Source: Sphingobacterium sp. R2 (lineage in GTDB: Bacteria; Bacteroidota; Bacteroidia; Sphingobacteriales; Sphingobacteriaceae). Taken from it: a stretch of DNA of 64,000 nt. Below are positions 1 to 7,700 of this stretch, in pieces. The stretch spans positions 806,001-870,000 of the forward strand of contig NZ_CP142884.1 in NCBI RefSeq assembly GCF_040760075.1, given 5' to 3'. A program made the position numbers and the translations under genes. The notes beneath the pieces were generated by a model that made no database searches, had not been told where the DNA came from, and was given only the letters and a program-made list of their open reading frames with translations. Position 1 is the first letter of the stretch; each line of letters begins with the position of its first letter.

Positions 1-1
1 C

Positions 2-808
2 AAAGCTGGTGTGGCGGAAATTATGGATGCGGCCCGTTTATTAATGAAACATTCTGAAATCAAACATGGTGATATCAAAATACTTTTTACGCCCGATGAA
101 GAGATTGGTAGAGGTGTTGATAAAGCAGATCTAAAACGTTTAGCAGCAGATTTTGCCTATACCATGGACGGTGAAAGAGCAGGTACTATTGAAGATGAGA
201 CATTTTCAGCGGATGGGGCAACGTTGACTATTCATGGTGTATCTGTGCACCCGGGTTTTGCCAAAGGGAAGATGCAAAGTGCTATCAAAATTGCCAGCTC
301 AGTAATTGATGCATTACCAAAAGATCGGCTTTCCCCTGAAAGTACCAGTAAAAAAGATGGTTTTGTACATCCTGTTCATATCAGCGGTTCGGTAGAAAAA
401 GCAGAAATTCAGTTTATCATACGCGATCATGTGACCGCCAATCTCAAGAAACACGAAGACGAACTGGAGGAAATTGCAAAATCTATCGTGGGAAAATACC
501 CAAATTGTACGTATACTTTCGCTGTAAAAGAACAGTACCGTAATATGAAAGAAGTGCTGGATCAGCATCCTGAAATCATGGAAATCGGCATGGAGGCGAT
601 CAACCGCGCAGGAATGGTGGCTGAAAGAAGAAGTATCCGTGGTGGAACAGACGGCTCGCGCCTTTCATTTATGGGCTTACCTTGTCCGAATATTTTTGCC
701 GGAGGCCATGCTTTCCACGGAAAACAAGAGTGGGTAGCGGTACAAGATATGGAAAAAGCTGTTAAAACAATTCTACATGTCGTATCTTTATGGGAAGAGA
801 AAGCATAG
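2..808 (+). CDS. pepT: peptidase T (tripeptide aminopeptidase), 5'-truncated
   Basis: The C-terminal 268 residues of a zinc-dependent tripeptidase of the M20 family, which removes the N-terminal residue from tripeptides in the cytoplasm. The reading frame is open to the left edge and begins KAGVAEIMDAA, which in full-length PepT (about 410 residues) lies directly after the first metal-ligand Asp, so the amino third is outside the window. Visible family signatures are TPDEEIGRGV (the catalytic Glu and metal-bridging Glu), the Asp of AYTMDGE, and the late metal His in FAGGHAFHGKQE. The lid/dimerisation insert VHPGFAKGKM is present. The GTG at 11 is an internal codon, not a start. No terminator is obvious directly after the stop. 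Identification is firm; the only limit is the truncation. Confidence 0.95.
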   Translation, partial: KAGVAEIMDAARLLMKHSEIKHGDIKILFTPDEEIGRGVDKADLKRLAADFAYTMDGERAGTIEDETFSADGATLTIHGVSVHPGFAKGKMQSAIKIASSVIDALPKDRLSPESTSKKDGFVHPVHISGSVEKAEIQFIIRDHVTANLKKHEDELEEIAKSIVGKYPNCTYTFAVKEQYRNMKEVLDQHPEIMEIGMEAINRAGMVAERRSIRGGTDGSRLSFMGLPCPNIFAGGHAFHGKQEWVAVQDMEKAVKTILHVVSLWEEKA

Positions 809-930
809 TTGGACTTCATCCTGCCAAAGGCATTGTGTATGCCCAAAATAATATCAATTTCTGAGCAAATAACTGAGTATAACAGGTTCATTTATAGAAT
901 TAAAAAGTAGACACGCATAAATAATTAACA

Positions 931-1494
931 ATGAAAAACGACGTATTAAAAGCGATACATTACAGAAGATCCGTATTTCAAGCTTCTTTTACAGAAGAAA
1001 AAGTCAGTAAAGAAGATATCTTGAATATTTTGGAAGCCGCTAACGCGGCTCCGACCCATAAAAGAACACAACCTTGGCGTTTTGTAATCTTCCGTAAAGA
1101 GGGGTTAGAACGTTTAGGGGCCGAATTGTCACGTATTTACAAATCGGTAACACCAACAGAGAAATACACGGAGGCAACAGAAATAACCATGGGTAAAAAA
1201 GCAACCCAGTCAAACGTTGCCATTGCGATTGTTGTCAACTATACGGGAGAAGTTCCTGAATGGGAAGAGCTGGCCTGTACCGCTGCTGCAGTTGAAAACA
1301 TGTGGTTAGCTGCGCACTCGCTAAATATCGGCGGATACTGGGCAACCCCAGGTTTAATCAATCACTTGGGTGGTTTCTTAAATCTCGAAGAAAATCAAAA
1401 ATGTATCGGTCTATTTTATTTAGGGCATCATCAATCTGAGCCACGTGAACCGAACCGTACACCAATTGAGGAAAAAATTCGCTGGGAAGAATAA
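931..1494 (+). CDS. nitroreductase family protein
   Basis: A 187-residue single-domain flavoprotein of the nitroreductase superfamily, expected to bind FMN as a homodimer and use NAD(P)H to reduce nitroaromatics, quinones or similar acceptors. The N-terminal YRRSVFQ segment is the usual phosphate-binding arginine motif (RRSxR-like), APTHKRTQPWRFV is the FMN-contact segment, and IGGYWATPG with the late LGHHQSEPREPNR matches the family's C-terminal half. The length is normal for the short YdjA/YfkO-like branch. It stands 122 bp after pepT and ends 20 bp before a strong hairpin terminator. The true substrate cannot be read from the sequence. Confidence 0.9.
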   Translation: MKNDVLKAIHYRRSVFQASFTEEKVSKEDILNILEAANAAPTHKRTQPWRFVIFRKEGLERLGAELSRIYKSVTPTEKYTEATEITMGKKATQSNVAIAIVVNYTGEVPEWEELACTAAAVENMWLAAHSLNIGGYWATPGLINHLGGFLNLEENQKCIGLFYLGHHQSEPREPNRTPIEEKIRWEE

Positions 1495-1514
1495 ACTGTA
1501 TTCCTCTCCAATAG

Positions 1515-1550
1515 AATAACAGCCCACTTCTTACAAAATGGGCTGTTATT
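1515..1550. terminator. bidirectional intrinsic terminator
   Basis: Perfect 12-bp arms AATAACAGCCCA and TGGGCTGTTATT around a 12-nt loop, flanked by A/T on both sides. It separates the convergent nitroreductase (plus) and anti-sigma (minus) genes and can serve both. Confidence 0.8.
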
Positions 1551-1564
1551 TAAAACATCAATCT

Positions 1565-2272
1565 CTATTTCATTTCAATTCCAAAACAATGCGGTGGTTT
1601 AATCACATTTGCTTGTGCTTGCTTTTTTTCATCCTTGACAGGAAAAGTGATCTTCAGCCGTCCTTTTGTTCCCTGCCATTTTGGTCCATTCTGTAGCAGG
1701 CGAACCGTTTCATTAATGAGTGAATGATCGGGTTGTCCTTCGGCACTAATATTAGTGGGCACTCCATTTTTGTCGACTGTAAAATTGACAATAATTTCGC
1801 CACTTCCTACAGGCGCTCCAGACTTCTGATTGAGGTACTGTTCAAAAGTTTTCCAGCCTTCAAGCGGTGTTGCGTCGCCACCGTCCAGCAAAGGTTGAAC
1901 AGACACCTTGTTCTCAGGTTCACTTAATTCCACATCCGTTGTACGCTCTGCTTTACTGCTAAAATGCCTAAAATATAAGAGGGCCAATAAAGTCACAAAC
2001 AGCACACCTGCGGTTGCACCTATGGCCAAACGCTGCCATGTGAAATACTGGGCGTGCCGTGTTGCAACGGTATCTTCCACCCTACGATTAAGACGTTGTT
2101 GGAGCAGGCTCAATTGACGCGTATCTACTCCATTTTGCAATCGGTAACCGTCGATAGCATCTTGTAAAAAAGGATCCTCCAATGCTTCTCGTTCCAGTTG
2201 AAACATTTCCTCCTTACTCATCAAACCATGGATGTAATTATGGATCCTTGATAATTGATAATTATTTTCCAT
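1565..2272 (-). CDS. putative anti-sigma factor with TonB-C-like periplasmic domain
   Basis: A 235-residue single-pass membrane protein. Residues 1-80 are a soluble cytoplasmic part beginning YQLSRIHNYIHGLMSKEEMFQLE, which resembles the N-terminal helices of Bacteroidota anti-sigma proteins. Residues about 82-102 form one transmembrane helix, and residues about 137-225 read like the TonB C-terminal fold (GEIIVNFTVDKNGVPTNI, then LLQNGPKWQ). Its start overlaps the end of the upstream ECF sigma gene by 11 bp, so the two are translationally coupled, which supports the anti-sigma role. It has no FecR domain. The assignment rests on the gene pair and topology; the ligand and the regulon are unknown. 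Confidence 0.7.
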   Translation of the reverse strand: MENNYQLSRIHNYIHGLMSKEEMFQLEREALEDPFLQDAIDGYRLQNGVDTRQLSLLQQRLNRRVEDTVATRHAQYFTWQRLAIGATAGVLFVTLLALLYFRHFSSKAERTTDVELSEPENKVSVQPLLDGGDATPLEGWKTFEQYLNQKSGAPVGSGEIIVNFTVDKNGVPTNISAEGQPDHSLINETVRLLQNGPKWQGTKGRLKITFPVKDEKKQAQANVIKPPHCFGIEMK

Positions 2273-2825
2273 TTTCTTTCCTTTCCATACAGATCTTCAG
2301 ATTGCGCTTTCCATTTTGAATAGCACTTTTGACCTTATTCAAGTCATATCCAGTCAAATCTGCAATATCTTTATAACATTTTTGCTCGAGATAGAACAAA
2401 CGTACACATTCCTCTTGTTCGCGGTTTAAAGTTTGCATACAGCCTTCCAGTTTCTCGAAATCCTTTTCTTCCCACTTCGCTTCACTGGTATCATTTAGCT
2501 TTTGTTCGCTTTCAAACAAATTGTTTTCAATATCAACCTGCGTCGTCCGCTTATCCTTACGTAATTGCATAAGGCAATAATTTTTACTGTAAACGTGTAA
2601 CCAGCTCTTAAAATTATCGACTTCATATTGACGAAGCTTCGGTATCAGTTCTTCAAATATCTGCATCACAGCATCCTGACTACGATCGGGATCCTGTAAG
2701 TATTTAAAGCACACACCATAAAGCAAAGACATATAGGGCGAATATAGTTTCCCCAGTGTAGACAAGTCGCCGCTTGTTTTATAGTGTTGTAAAAGCTCTT
2801 TTTCGTTCATGCGCAAATCATTCAC
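2262..2825 (-). CDS. RNA polymerase ECF-type sigma factor
   Basis: A 187-residue alternative sigma factor of the extracytoplasmic-function group. Region 2 spans about residues 33-93 (LYGVCFKYLQDPDRSQDAVMQ, then FKSWLHVYSKNYCLMQLRKDKR), and region 4 about residues 126-182 with the helix-turn-helix CYKDIADLTGYDLNKVKSAI. Regions 1.1 and 3 are absent, as usual for ECF factors. It is coupled to the downstream anti-sigma gene. The TonB-dependent receptor gene ends just upstream on the same strand but is separated by a terminator, so co-transcription is not indicated. Target promoters cannot be deduced from the window. Confidence 0.93.
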   Translation of the reverse strand: MNDLRMNEKELLQHYKTSGDLSTLGKLYSPYMSLLYGVCFKYLQDPDRSQDAVMQIFEELIPKLRQYEVDNFKSWLHVYSKNYCLMQLRKDKRTTQVDIENNLFESEQKLNDTSEAKWEEKDFEKLEGCMQTLNREQEECVRLFYLEQKCYKDIADLTGYDLNKVKSAIQNGKRNLKICMERKENGK

Positions 2826-2899
2826 CTTAATGATGATTTAATATACAAATTTCCATATATAATAAAAGGAGCTATTGAAAATTAGTAAAAAAACAAAAA

Positions 2900-2927
2900 A
2901 CCGTCCCCATGATGAAATGGAGACGGT
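2900..2927 (-). terminator. terminator of the TonB-dependent receptor
   Basis: On the minus strand ACCGTCTCCAT pairs with ATGGGGACGGT around a short loop and is followed by TTTTTTGTTTTTTT. It lies between the receptor stop and the ECF sigma start. Confidence 0.85.
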
Positions 2928-2955
2928 CGATAAGAATATACTATGAATTACGGAT

Positions 2956-5553
2956 TTAATTACCTTGTTTCCAATTGTATCGCAGTGTAACGCCATAAGT
3001 CCTTGGATCCGCAACTACACCTGCGTATTGCCCATAACTTCCCGGTGCCGCCAGCAACTGCTCGTAGTAATCTTTATTGGTTAGATTTCTACTCCACACA
3101 AACACCGAAATACCATTCGATCCCCTGAATCCTAGCCTGGCGTTCAAGACCGAATAGGCATCAATATTTAGGTATTGGGATGGTGAAGAACTGGACGAAA
3201 ATTTAGAACGGTGAAATAGGTCTGCACCCAAAAAGTAAGATCCATTAATCCCAATCAGCTTACCGCTTTTATTTGCTTCGCCACCCAGCGACCAAGACCA
3301 TTTGGAAACACCAGGAAGGGCGCCGCCAGAGATATCTTTAAAAGCCTGAGCTCCGCCAACCTCCTCTAAAGGGACAGGTGCGTTGGTAAATTTGACATAC
3401 TTGGCATCTGTATAGGCTAGCGCTCCATTCAATCGGAGAAAATGTCCGATGTTGATGTTTCCATCCAATTCAACTCCCTTTACACGCACCTTCTCGGCAT
3501 TGGCCAGATAACCACGGTTTACCCCCGGTTCAGGTGTCTGCACTTGGGTCTGATAGTCTTTGATATCCGTTTGGTAGACGGTCAGATTGAGCAGTGAATT
3601 GCGTGTTGGATTCGTCTTCACACCAATTTCCTTATGGCGGACAGCCTCAGGTTTTACTTCAGCGAGATCCAGCAACACTGCTCCATTAGCTGTCGGCAAT
3701 CCACCGACGTTGATACCGACAGGTTTATAGCTGATGGAATACGTTGCGTAAGCATTGATCTTCGGATTGAAACGATATCTTGCGGAGAGTTGACCAGAGA
3801 AATTATCGGCATCCGCATTGACATCAAAAGTCTGATTGGTATATACACCGTTCTTTAAGGCAAGCAGTGCGGGGTCTGACGTCTGCAAACCACCATAGGT
3901 CTGCCTATCGTAGTTAGCCACCTTTTTATCATAGTTATAGCGCAACCCTGGGAGGATATGTAATTTTGGCGTTACAGCCCAATCAATCTGTGTATAGGCT
4001 GCCAAGCTTGTACTCTTAATTCCGTAAACGGTCTTGATTCCAAAATTGTCAAATAATCCCGGTGTCTGCCACAAACCACTGGTAGAGCTTTTTTGAAAAC
4101 GCCAAAAGGCAGACCCTGTTTCTTCGGTATGTACGGGATCTGTACTTAGATCCTGCCAAAGGCCAAATAAACCAACAACCCCGCTGACCTTTTCACTGAT
4201 CTTTCCAGAGTATCTGAATTCCTGCGACCACTGGTTATGGACAGAATTACCTGCTGAAACGGTGTATACCGGAAGTCCCAAGTAATCGCGGTCATTGAGC
4301 GGAACCCATGTCCATGTCCGCCACGCAGAGGTTGAGGTCAGTGTTCCTTCTCCAATCTTGATATCGGCATTCAATGCGACCCCACCCAATTTATTATCAG
4401 CTTTAGATTGTGTATCCAAATCTATCTTACGCTCGAAAGCACTTTTATAGGGCAACTCGTAGCCCAGATCTTTAATAATTGCATCAAATTGTCTGTAGTC
4501 TGCACGCTGTGTTTTTACAACTCCGGCAACCGCCCAGCCGTAACCATCGGGTTTTTGTGATGACACATCACCCGAAAGCACCAGTTTGATATTCTCGGTT
4601 GGGGTAAACAGCAATTGCCCTCTAAAGCCCAGGTTGTTGATATCATTGATCTTCCTATTGGTATGTACATTAAACAAGTTTCCATCCCGTTGTGTGCCAG
4701 AAAAAGAAGCTCTCGCAGCCAGGGTTTTGGCCAATGGTCCTGAGATGGACGTCTTCGCCTGAATAAAACCTTGATTTCCGTAGCTGACTTCCACATTGGC
4801 CTCTGGTGTGAATTGTGGTAACCGTGAGGTTATATTAAATGCACCTGCAGTTGTATTTTTTCCAAACAGCGTACCCTGCGGGCCACGCAATACCTCTATC
4901 TGGTCAATATCAATAAAGTCCAGCCAAGTCGCGGCAGGGCGGGCAATATATACACCATCAAGATAGAATCCTACACCCGGATCGATACCATCATTGGTGA
5001 GGCCATAAGTTGAGCCCAATCCCCGGATATTAAGCGTCGTATTACGTGCGTTCGATGCATACAACTGAACTGTAGGTACAAGCTCTTTTAGTCGATTGAC
5101 ATTAAAGGCGCCTGCATCTTCCAATGCAGCGCCACGAATAATCGATACGGGAATAGGAACATCCTGTAACTGCTCTTTACGACGGCGCGCTGTTACCACC
5201 ACTTGATCCAATGCTTCCAACCGCGGCGTAAGCTCAATTACTGCAGGGGATTGATCAATAACAATATGACGGGTTTGATAACCAACAATGGATACAATCA
5301 ATGAAAAAGGTAATTTTTGTCCTGTTACAAACTGGAAAACGCCTTTACTGTCGGTTTTCACCTGGTGTGTAACGGCCTCCAACTGAACCGTCACGCCTTG
5401 CAGGGGTTCTTTTGTTACGGCGTCAATTACGGTACCTGTCAATGAGGCATTTATAATAGGTTTAGGATTTTCTACTTGCGCATAAGTATGGTAAGAACCT
5501 GTTAAAAGCAAGCTAAAAATGACGCTAATTCGAAAAATAGCATTTTTTTTCAT
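2956..5553 (-). CDS. TonB-dependent outer membrane receptor
   Basis: An 865-residue outer membrane transporter that imports a bound ligand using TonB/ExbBD energy. The start at 5553 is chosen because it gives a clean signal peptide (MKKNAIFRISVIFSLLLTG, cleaved after TYAQ); a start at 5616 would add 21 residues with no signal character. Order of parts: signal peptide, carboxypeptidase-regulatory-like beta-sandwich (about 40-115), plug (about 130-235, with VPIPVSIIRG, LNIRGLGS and VLRGPQGTLFGKNTTAG), then a beta-barrel ending in an aromatic strand (GVTLRYNWKQGN). It is not a SusC type with a partner SusD. Its leader carries a 32-codon Cys-Cys reading frame and a terminator-like hairpin (separate entries), suggesting a sulfur-related substrate. 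The ligand itself is not readable. Confidence 0.93.
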   Translation of the reverse strand: MKKNAIFRISVIFSLLLTGSYHTYAQVENPKPIINASLTGTVIDAVTKEPLQGVTVQLEAVTHQVKTDSKGVFQFVTGQKLPFSLIVSIVGYQTRHIVIDQSPAVIELTPRLEALDQVVVTARRRKEQLQDVPIPVSIIRGAALEDAGAFNVNRLKELVPTVQLYASNARNTTLNIRGLGSTYGLTNDGIDPGVGFYLDGVYIARPAATWLDFIDIDQIEVLRGPQGTLFGKNTTAGAFNITSRLPQFTPEANVEVSYGNQGFIQAKTSISGPLAKTLAARASFSGTQRDGNLFNVHTNRKINDINNLGFRGQLLFTPTENIKLVLSGDVSSQKPDGYGWAVAGVVKTQRADYRQFDAIIKDLGYELPYKSAFERKIDLDTQSKADNKLGGVALNADIKIGEGTLTSTSAWRTWTWVPLNDRDYLGLPVYTVSAGNSVHNQWSQEFRYSGKISEKVSGVVGLFGLWQDLSTDPVHTEETGSAFWRFQKSSTSGLWQTPGLFDNFGIKTVYGIKSTSLAAYTQIDWAVTPKLHILPGLRYNYDKKVANYDRQTYGGLQTSDPALLALKNGVYTNQTFDVNADADNFSGQLSARYRFNPKINAYATYSISYKPVGINVGGLPTANGAVLLDLAEVKPEAVRHKEIGVKTNPTRNSLLNLTVYQTDIKDYQTQVQTPEPGVNRGYLANAEKVRVKGVELDGNINIGHFLRLNGALAYTDAKYVKFTNAPVPLEEVGGAQAFKDISGGALPGVSKWSWSLGGEANKSGKLIGINGSYFLGADLFHRSKFSSSSSPSQYLNIDAYSVLNARLGFRGSNGISVFVWSRNLTNKDYYEQLLAAPGSYGQYAGVVADPRTYGVTLRYNWKQGN

Positions 5554-5630
5554 AAATTTATTCAGTTTAATGGTGAATTTAAAACAAGTGCCAACGCCAA
5601 TCGATACTTGCTTCATTGTTAAAACTTGGT

Positions 5631-5656
5631 AAAAGGGAAGCCTTGGCTTCCCTTTT
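5631..5656 (-). terminator. terminator-like hairpin in receptor leader (candidate attenuator)
   Basis: Perfect 12-bp arms AAAAGGGAAGCC and GGCTTCCCTTTT separated by two bases. Read on the minus strand this is a GC-centred hairpin ending in UUUU. It lies between the stop of the 32-codon leader frame (5686) and the receptor start (5553), with no other gene end nearby that it could serve, so it most likely controls read-through into the receptor. Confidence 0.7.
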
Positions 5657-5685
5657 CTGATATAAGAGTGTGTAAGAGAGAAATT

Positions 5686-5784
5686 TTAACAACACATTCG
5701 TTTTTGGCAACTTTCTAGGCCAACAACAGCTCCTTCTACCGAAGCAACCAATAAACTTGTTTTTGAAAAGTAATTTTGTTTCAT
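5686..5784 (-). CDS. 32-residue leader peptide ending Met-Cys-Cys
   Basis: A short reading frame: ATG, 32 sense codons, TAA. It starts MKQNYFSKTSLLVASVEG and ends ESCQKRMCC. Three of the last seven codons are TGC/TGT, and the final two before the stop are both TGT. It follows a purine-rich stretch on the minus strand and sits about 190 nt downstream of a consensus -7 box. It is followed within 30 nt by a terminator-like hairpin and then the TonB-dependent receptor. Cysteine-rich leader frames acting as cysteine-sensing attenuators are described in mycobacteria; I do not recognise a named family here. Translation is inferred, not shown; a small free-standing peptide is the alternative. Confidence 0.65.
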   Translation of the reverse strand: MKQNYFSKTSLLVASVEGAVVGLESCQKRMCC

Positions 5785-5976
5785 TCTTTTTATCTTGTTA
5801 TTTTCTTTTATTTCCTGCTGCATAAACGAATCAGTATATGCACTTACCAAACGGCAATTTCAAACAACTTTAATCGCATGTCTTTTTTTAAAATCAATGT
5901 CTTGGCTAGTTCGATTCATAATCATGTCAGTCCTTTTTGATCGCCTTCCTATTAACCTGTAAATCAGATAACGATA

Positions 5977-5984
5977 CAAATATA
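5977..5984 (-). promoter_or_regulatory. -7 box for the leader/receptor transcript
   Basis: TATATTTG on the minus strand matches the Bacteroidota -7 consensus TAnnTTTG. Transcription would start near 5970 and give a leader of about 185 nt before the Cys-Cys peptide. No clear -33 TTG is visible. Confidence 0.55.
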
Positions 5985-6250
5985 TAAATATTTTTTAAAA
6001 GACTACTAATTTGATAGATTTAATAATATTTTTTTTAAAAACTAATTAACACCTAACTAACAACCATTTAGACCAATAAAAAGGCTACTCACAGTTCTCT
6101 TAGCATGCAAAAATCACGAAGCTAACCATCCTAATCACCAACTATCCAGCGAAAATCAAAAAGTAAATCAATTTTATAAAAACGAAGATCTGTGCTACGA
6201 ATCAGAAAACAAACGCTACTCATAGCCCCTTGATGAAAAAGCATAAAAAA
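5985..6250. other. AT-rich intergenic stretch without a gene
   Basis: Between the receptor promoter and the terminator of the next upstream gene I see no supported reading frame, RNA gene or repeat. The sequence is strongly AT-rich near the promoter. Confidence 0.5.
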
Positions 6251-6271
6251 GGCCGTCCTAGTTAGACGGCC
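6251..6271 (-). terminator. terminator of the YeiH-family gene
   Basis: GGCCGTC and GACGGCC arms with a 7-nt loop; on the minus strand they are followed by TTTTTTATGC. Confidence 0.85.
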
Positions 6272-6322
6272 ATCTTTACAGTCATATAAAACGATCTATT
6301 TCACCTTGAAACACTTAGCATC

Positions 6323-7579
6323 TTAACGAAATAGCACCAGTGCAATCAATAAAGTAATAATAACATTAAAAGTCTGGGCAATCAGAAAAGCATATAGCGG
6401 TTTCTTGTTATCTTGTACAAAAAGATCCTTAAAGTTCGTTTCCAAACCAATGGATGTAAATGCCAAGGTAAACCAGAGGCCCTGTAAATTTTTCAAACTT
6501 CCTTTGACGGCATCAATCTTCTCGGGAGATATCACGAAGGAAAAGAGCAGCGATGCAAATACAAATCCCAACACAAACTTCGGGAAACGTTCCCATATAA
6601 TTTTGAGCGTAGGCTTATCCCGCTTGGTTTCATCATCTACCGATTTCGCATAAGTCCAATAAATACTGATTGCAAAAGCCGCCAGCCCCAACAATACGTT
6701 TTGGGAAAATTTCACAATGGTACTGATCTTCAACGCTTCTTCACCTACCAGGGAACCCGATGCCACAACAGCTCCTGTTGTATCTATACTCCCGCCGAGC
6801 CAAGCACCGGTAACTTCTTGCGACAAGCCCATCCACTCCGCCATATAAGGCATAAAAATCATCATTGGGATTGCTGTAATAAGGACCAACGAAATTACAT
6901 AGGAGAGTTTTTTACTATCACCTTTAATTGCTCCCGAAGTTGCTATCGCTGCCGAGACACCACAAATAGATACTGCACTCGACAGCATTAGGGACATCTC
7001 CTCGTCAATATTTAATTTTTTACAGATCCAGAACGCAAAGTACCAAACAGACAGTACGACAGCCAGTGCTTGAATAAGCCCCAAGGATCCCGCTTTTAGG
7101 ATATCCCCGAAGATCACGGTAGTTCCGAGCAGAATTAGGCCTATCTTGACATACAGCTCGGTACTTAGCGCCTCTTTAAACCAATTAGGCAGTTTAAAGC
7201 AATTGCTGATGACTAAACCGATAATCAAACTAAAAATTACAGCTTCGAGATTGTATTCTTTAACTGTTGCATTCCCTGCCAGCACCAATGCAAATACGGT
7301 AAGGATAAATACAACAGGAAATACAACGAATAAATGTTTTACAGATTTCCCCAAAAGAAAGGCACCCAATATCGCGGTAACGAATACAAAAATAAACTGC
7401 TCAAAAAGCTTCATTAAATTTGTCGGGTCGAAAACCGTTGCGACGAGTTCGGCGGAATTACTCCACGAAAAACTAGGTACTGGCGCAACAATTCCTGAGA
7501 GCGCGAGAAATATGGTAGCGATCCCCAAAATGACGACTACCCAGTCTTCTGTAAATGTAAATGATCTTGAAGATGTCAT
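6323..7579 (-). CDS. YeiH/TauZ-type putative sulfate exporter family transporter
   Basis: A 418-residue polytopic inner membrane protein of the UPF0324/Cons_hypoth698 family (E. coli YeiH; TauZ-like proteins are proposed to export sulfate or sulfite in sulfonate degraders). About ten hydrophobic segments are visible. Family-typical stretches are LGTTVIFGDILKAG, SVWYFAFWICKKLNIDEE, LMLSSAVSICGVSAAIATSG and GAWLGGSIDTTGAVVASG. The start at 7579 (MTSSRSFTF) is preferred over the TTG-initiated extension to 7645, which would add 22 poorly conserved residues. It is a single gene with its own terminator. Its position directly upstream of a receptor with a Cys-Cys leader fits a sulfur theme, but the transported ion is not proven for most members of the family. 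Confidence 0.85.
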   Translation of the reverse strand: MTSSRSFTFTEDWVVVILGIATIFLALSGIVAPVPSFSWSNSAELVATVFDPTNLMKLFEQFIFVFVTAILGAFLLGKSVKHLFVVFPVVFILTVFALVLAGNATVKEYNLEAVIFSLIIGLVISNCFKLPNWFKEALSTELYVKIGLILLGTTVIFGDILKAGSLGLIQALAVVLSVWYFAFWICKKLNIDEEMSLMLSSAVSICGVSAAIATSGAIKGDSKKLSYVISLVLITAIPMMIFMPYMAEWMGLSQEVTGAWLGGSIDTTGAVVASGSLVGEEALKISTIVKFSQNVLLGLAAFAISIYWTYAKSVDDETKRDKPTLKIIWERFPKFVLGFVFASLLFSFVISPEKIDAVKGSLKNLQGLWFTLAFTSIGLETNFKDLFVQDNKKPLYAFLIAQTFNVIITLLIALVLFR

Positions 7580-7647
7580 ATAATGGTTAGGGTTTAAAAG
7601 GTTAAATTTAATATAATTACAATGACTTCTGGAATTGTAACACAAAA

Positions 7648-7673
7648 ATGGCCGAAGATTTCTCTCCAGCCAT
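7648..7673 (-). terminator. terminator of the fad operon
   Basis: ATGGC/GCCAT outer stem with an inner GGAGA/TCTTC stem and GAAA-like loop; the minus strand continues TTTTTGTG. It closes the beta-oxidation operon. Confidence 0.75.
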
Positions 7674-7700
7674 TAACCAAAACCAATAATCTATTATCTA

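Noticed and set aside
7580..7645. A second Cys-containing leader frame upstream of the YeiH-type gene
   Set aside because: The frame starts with TTG and runs in frame into the gene without a stop or hairpin, so it is only an N-terminal extension.
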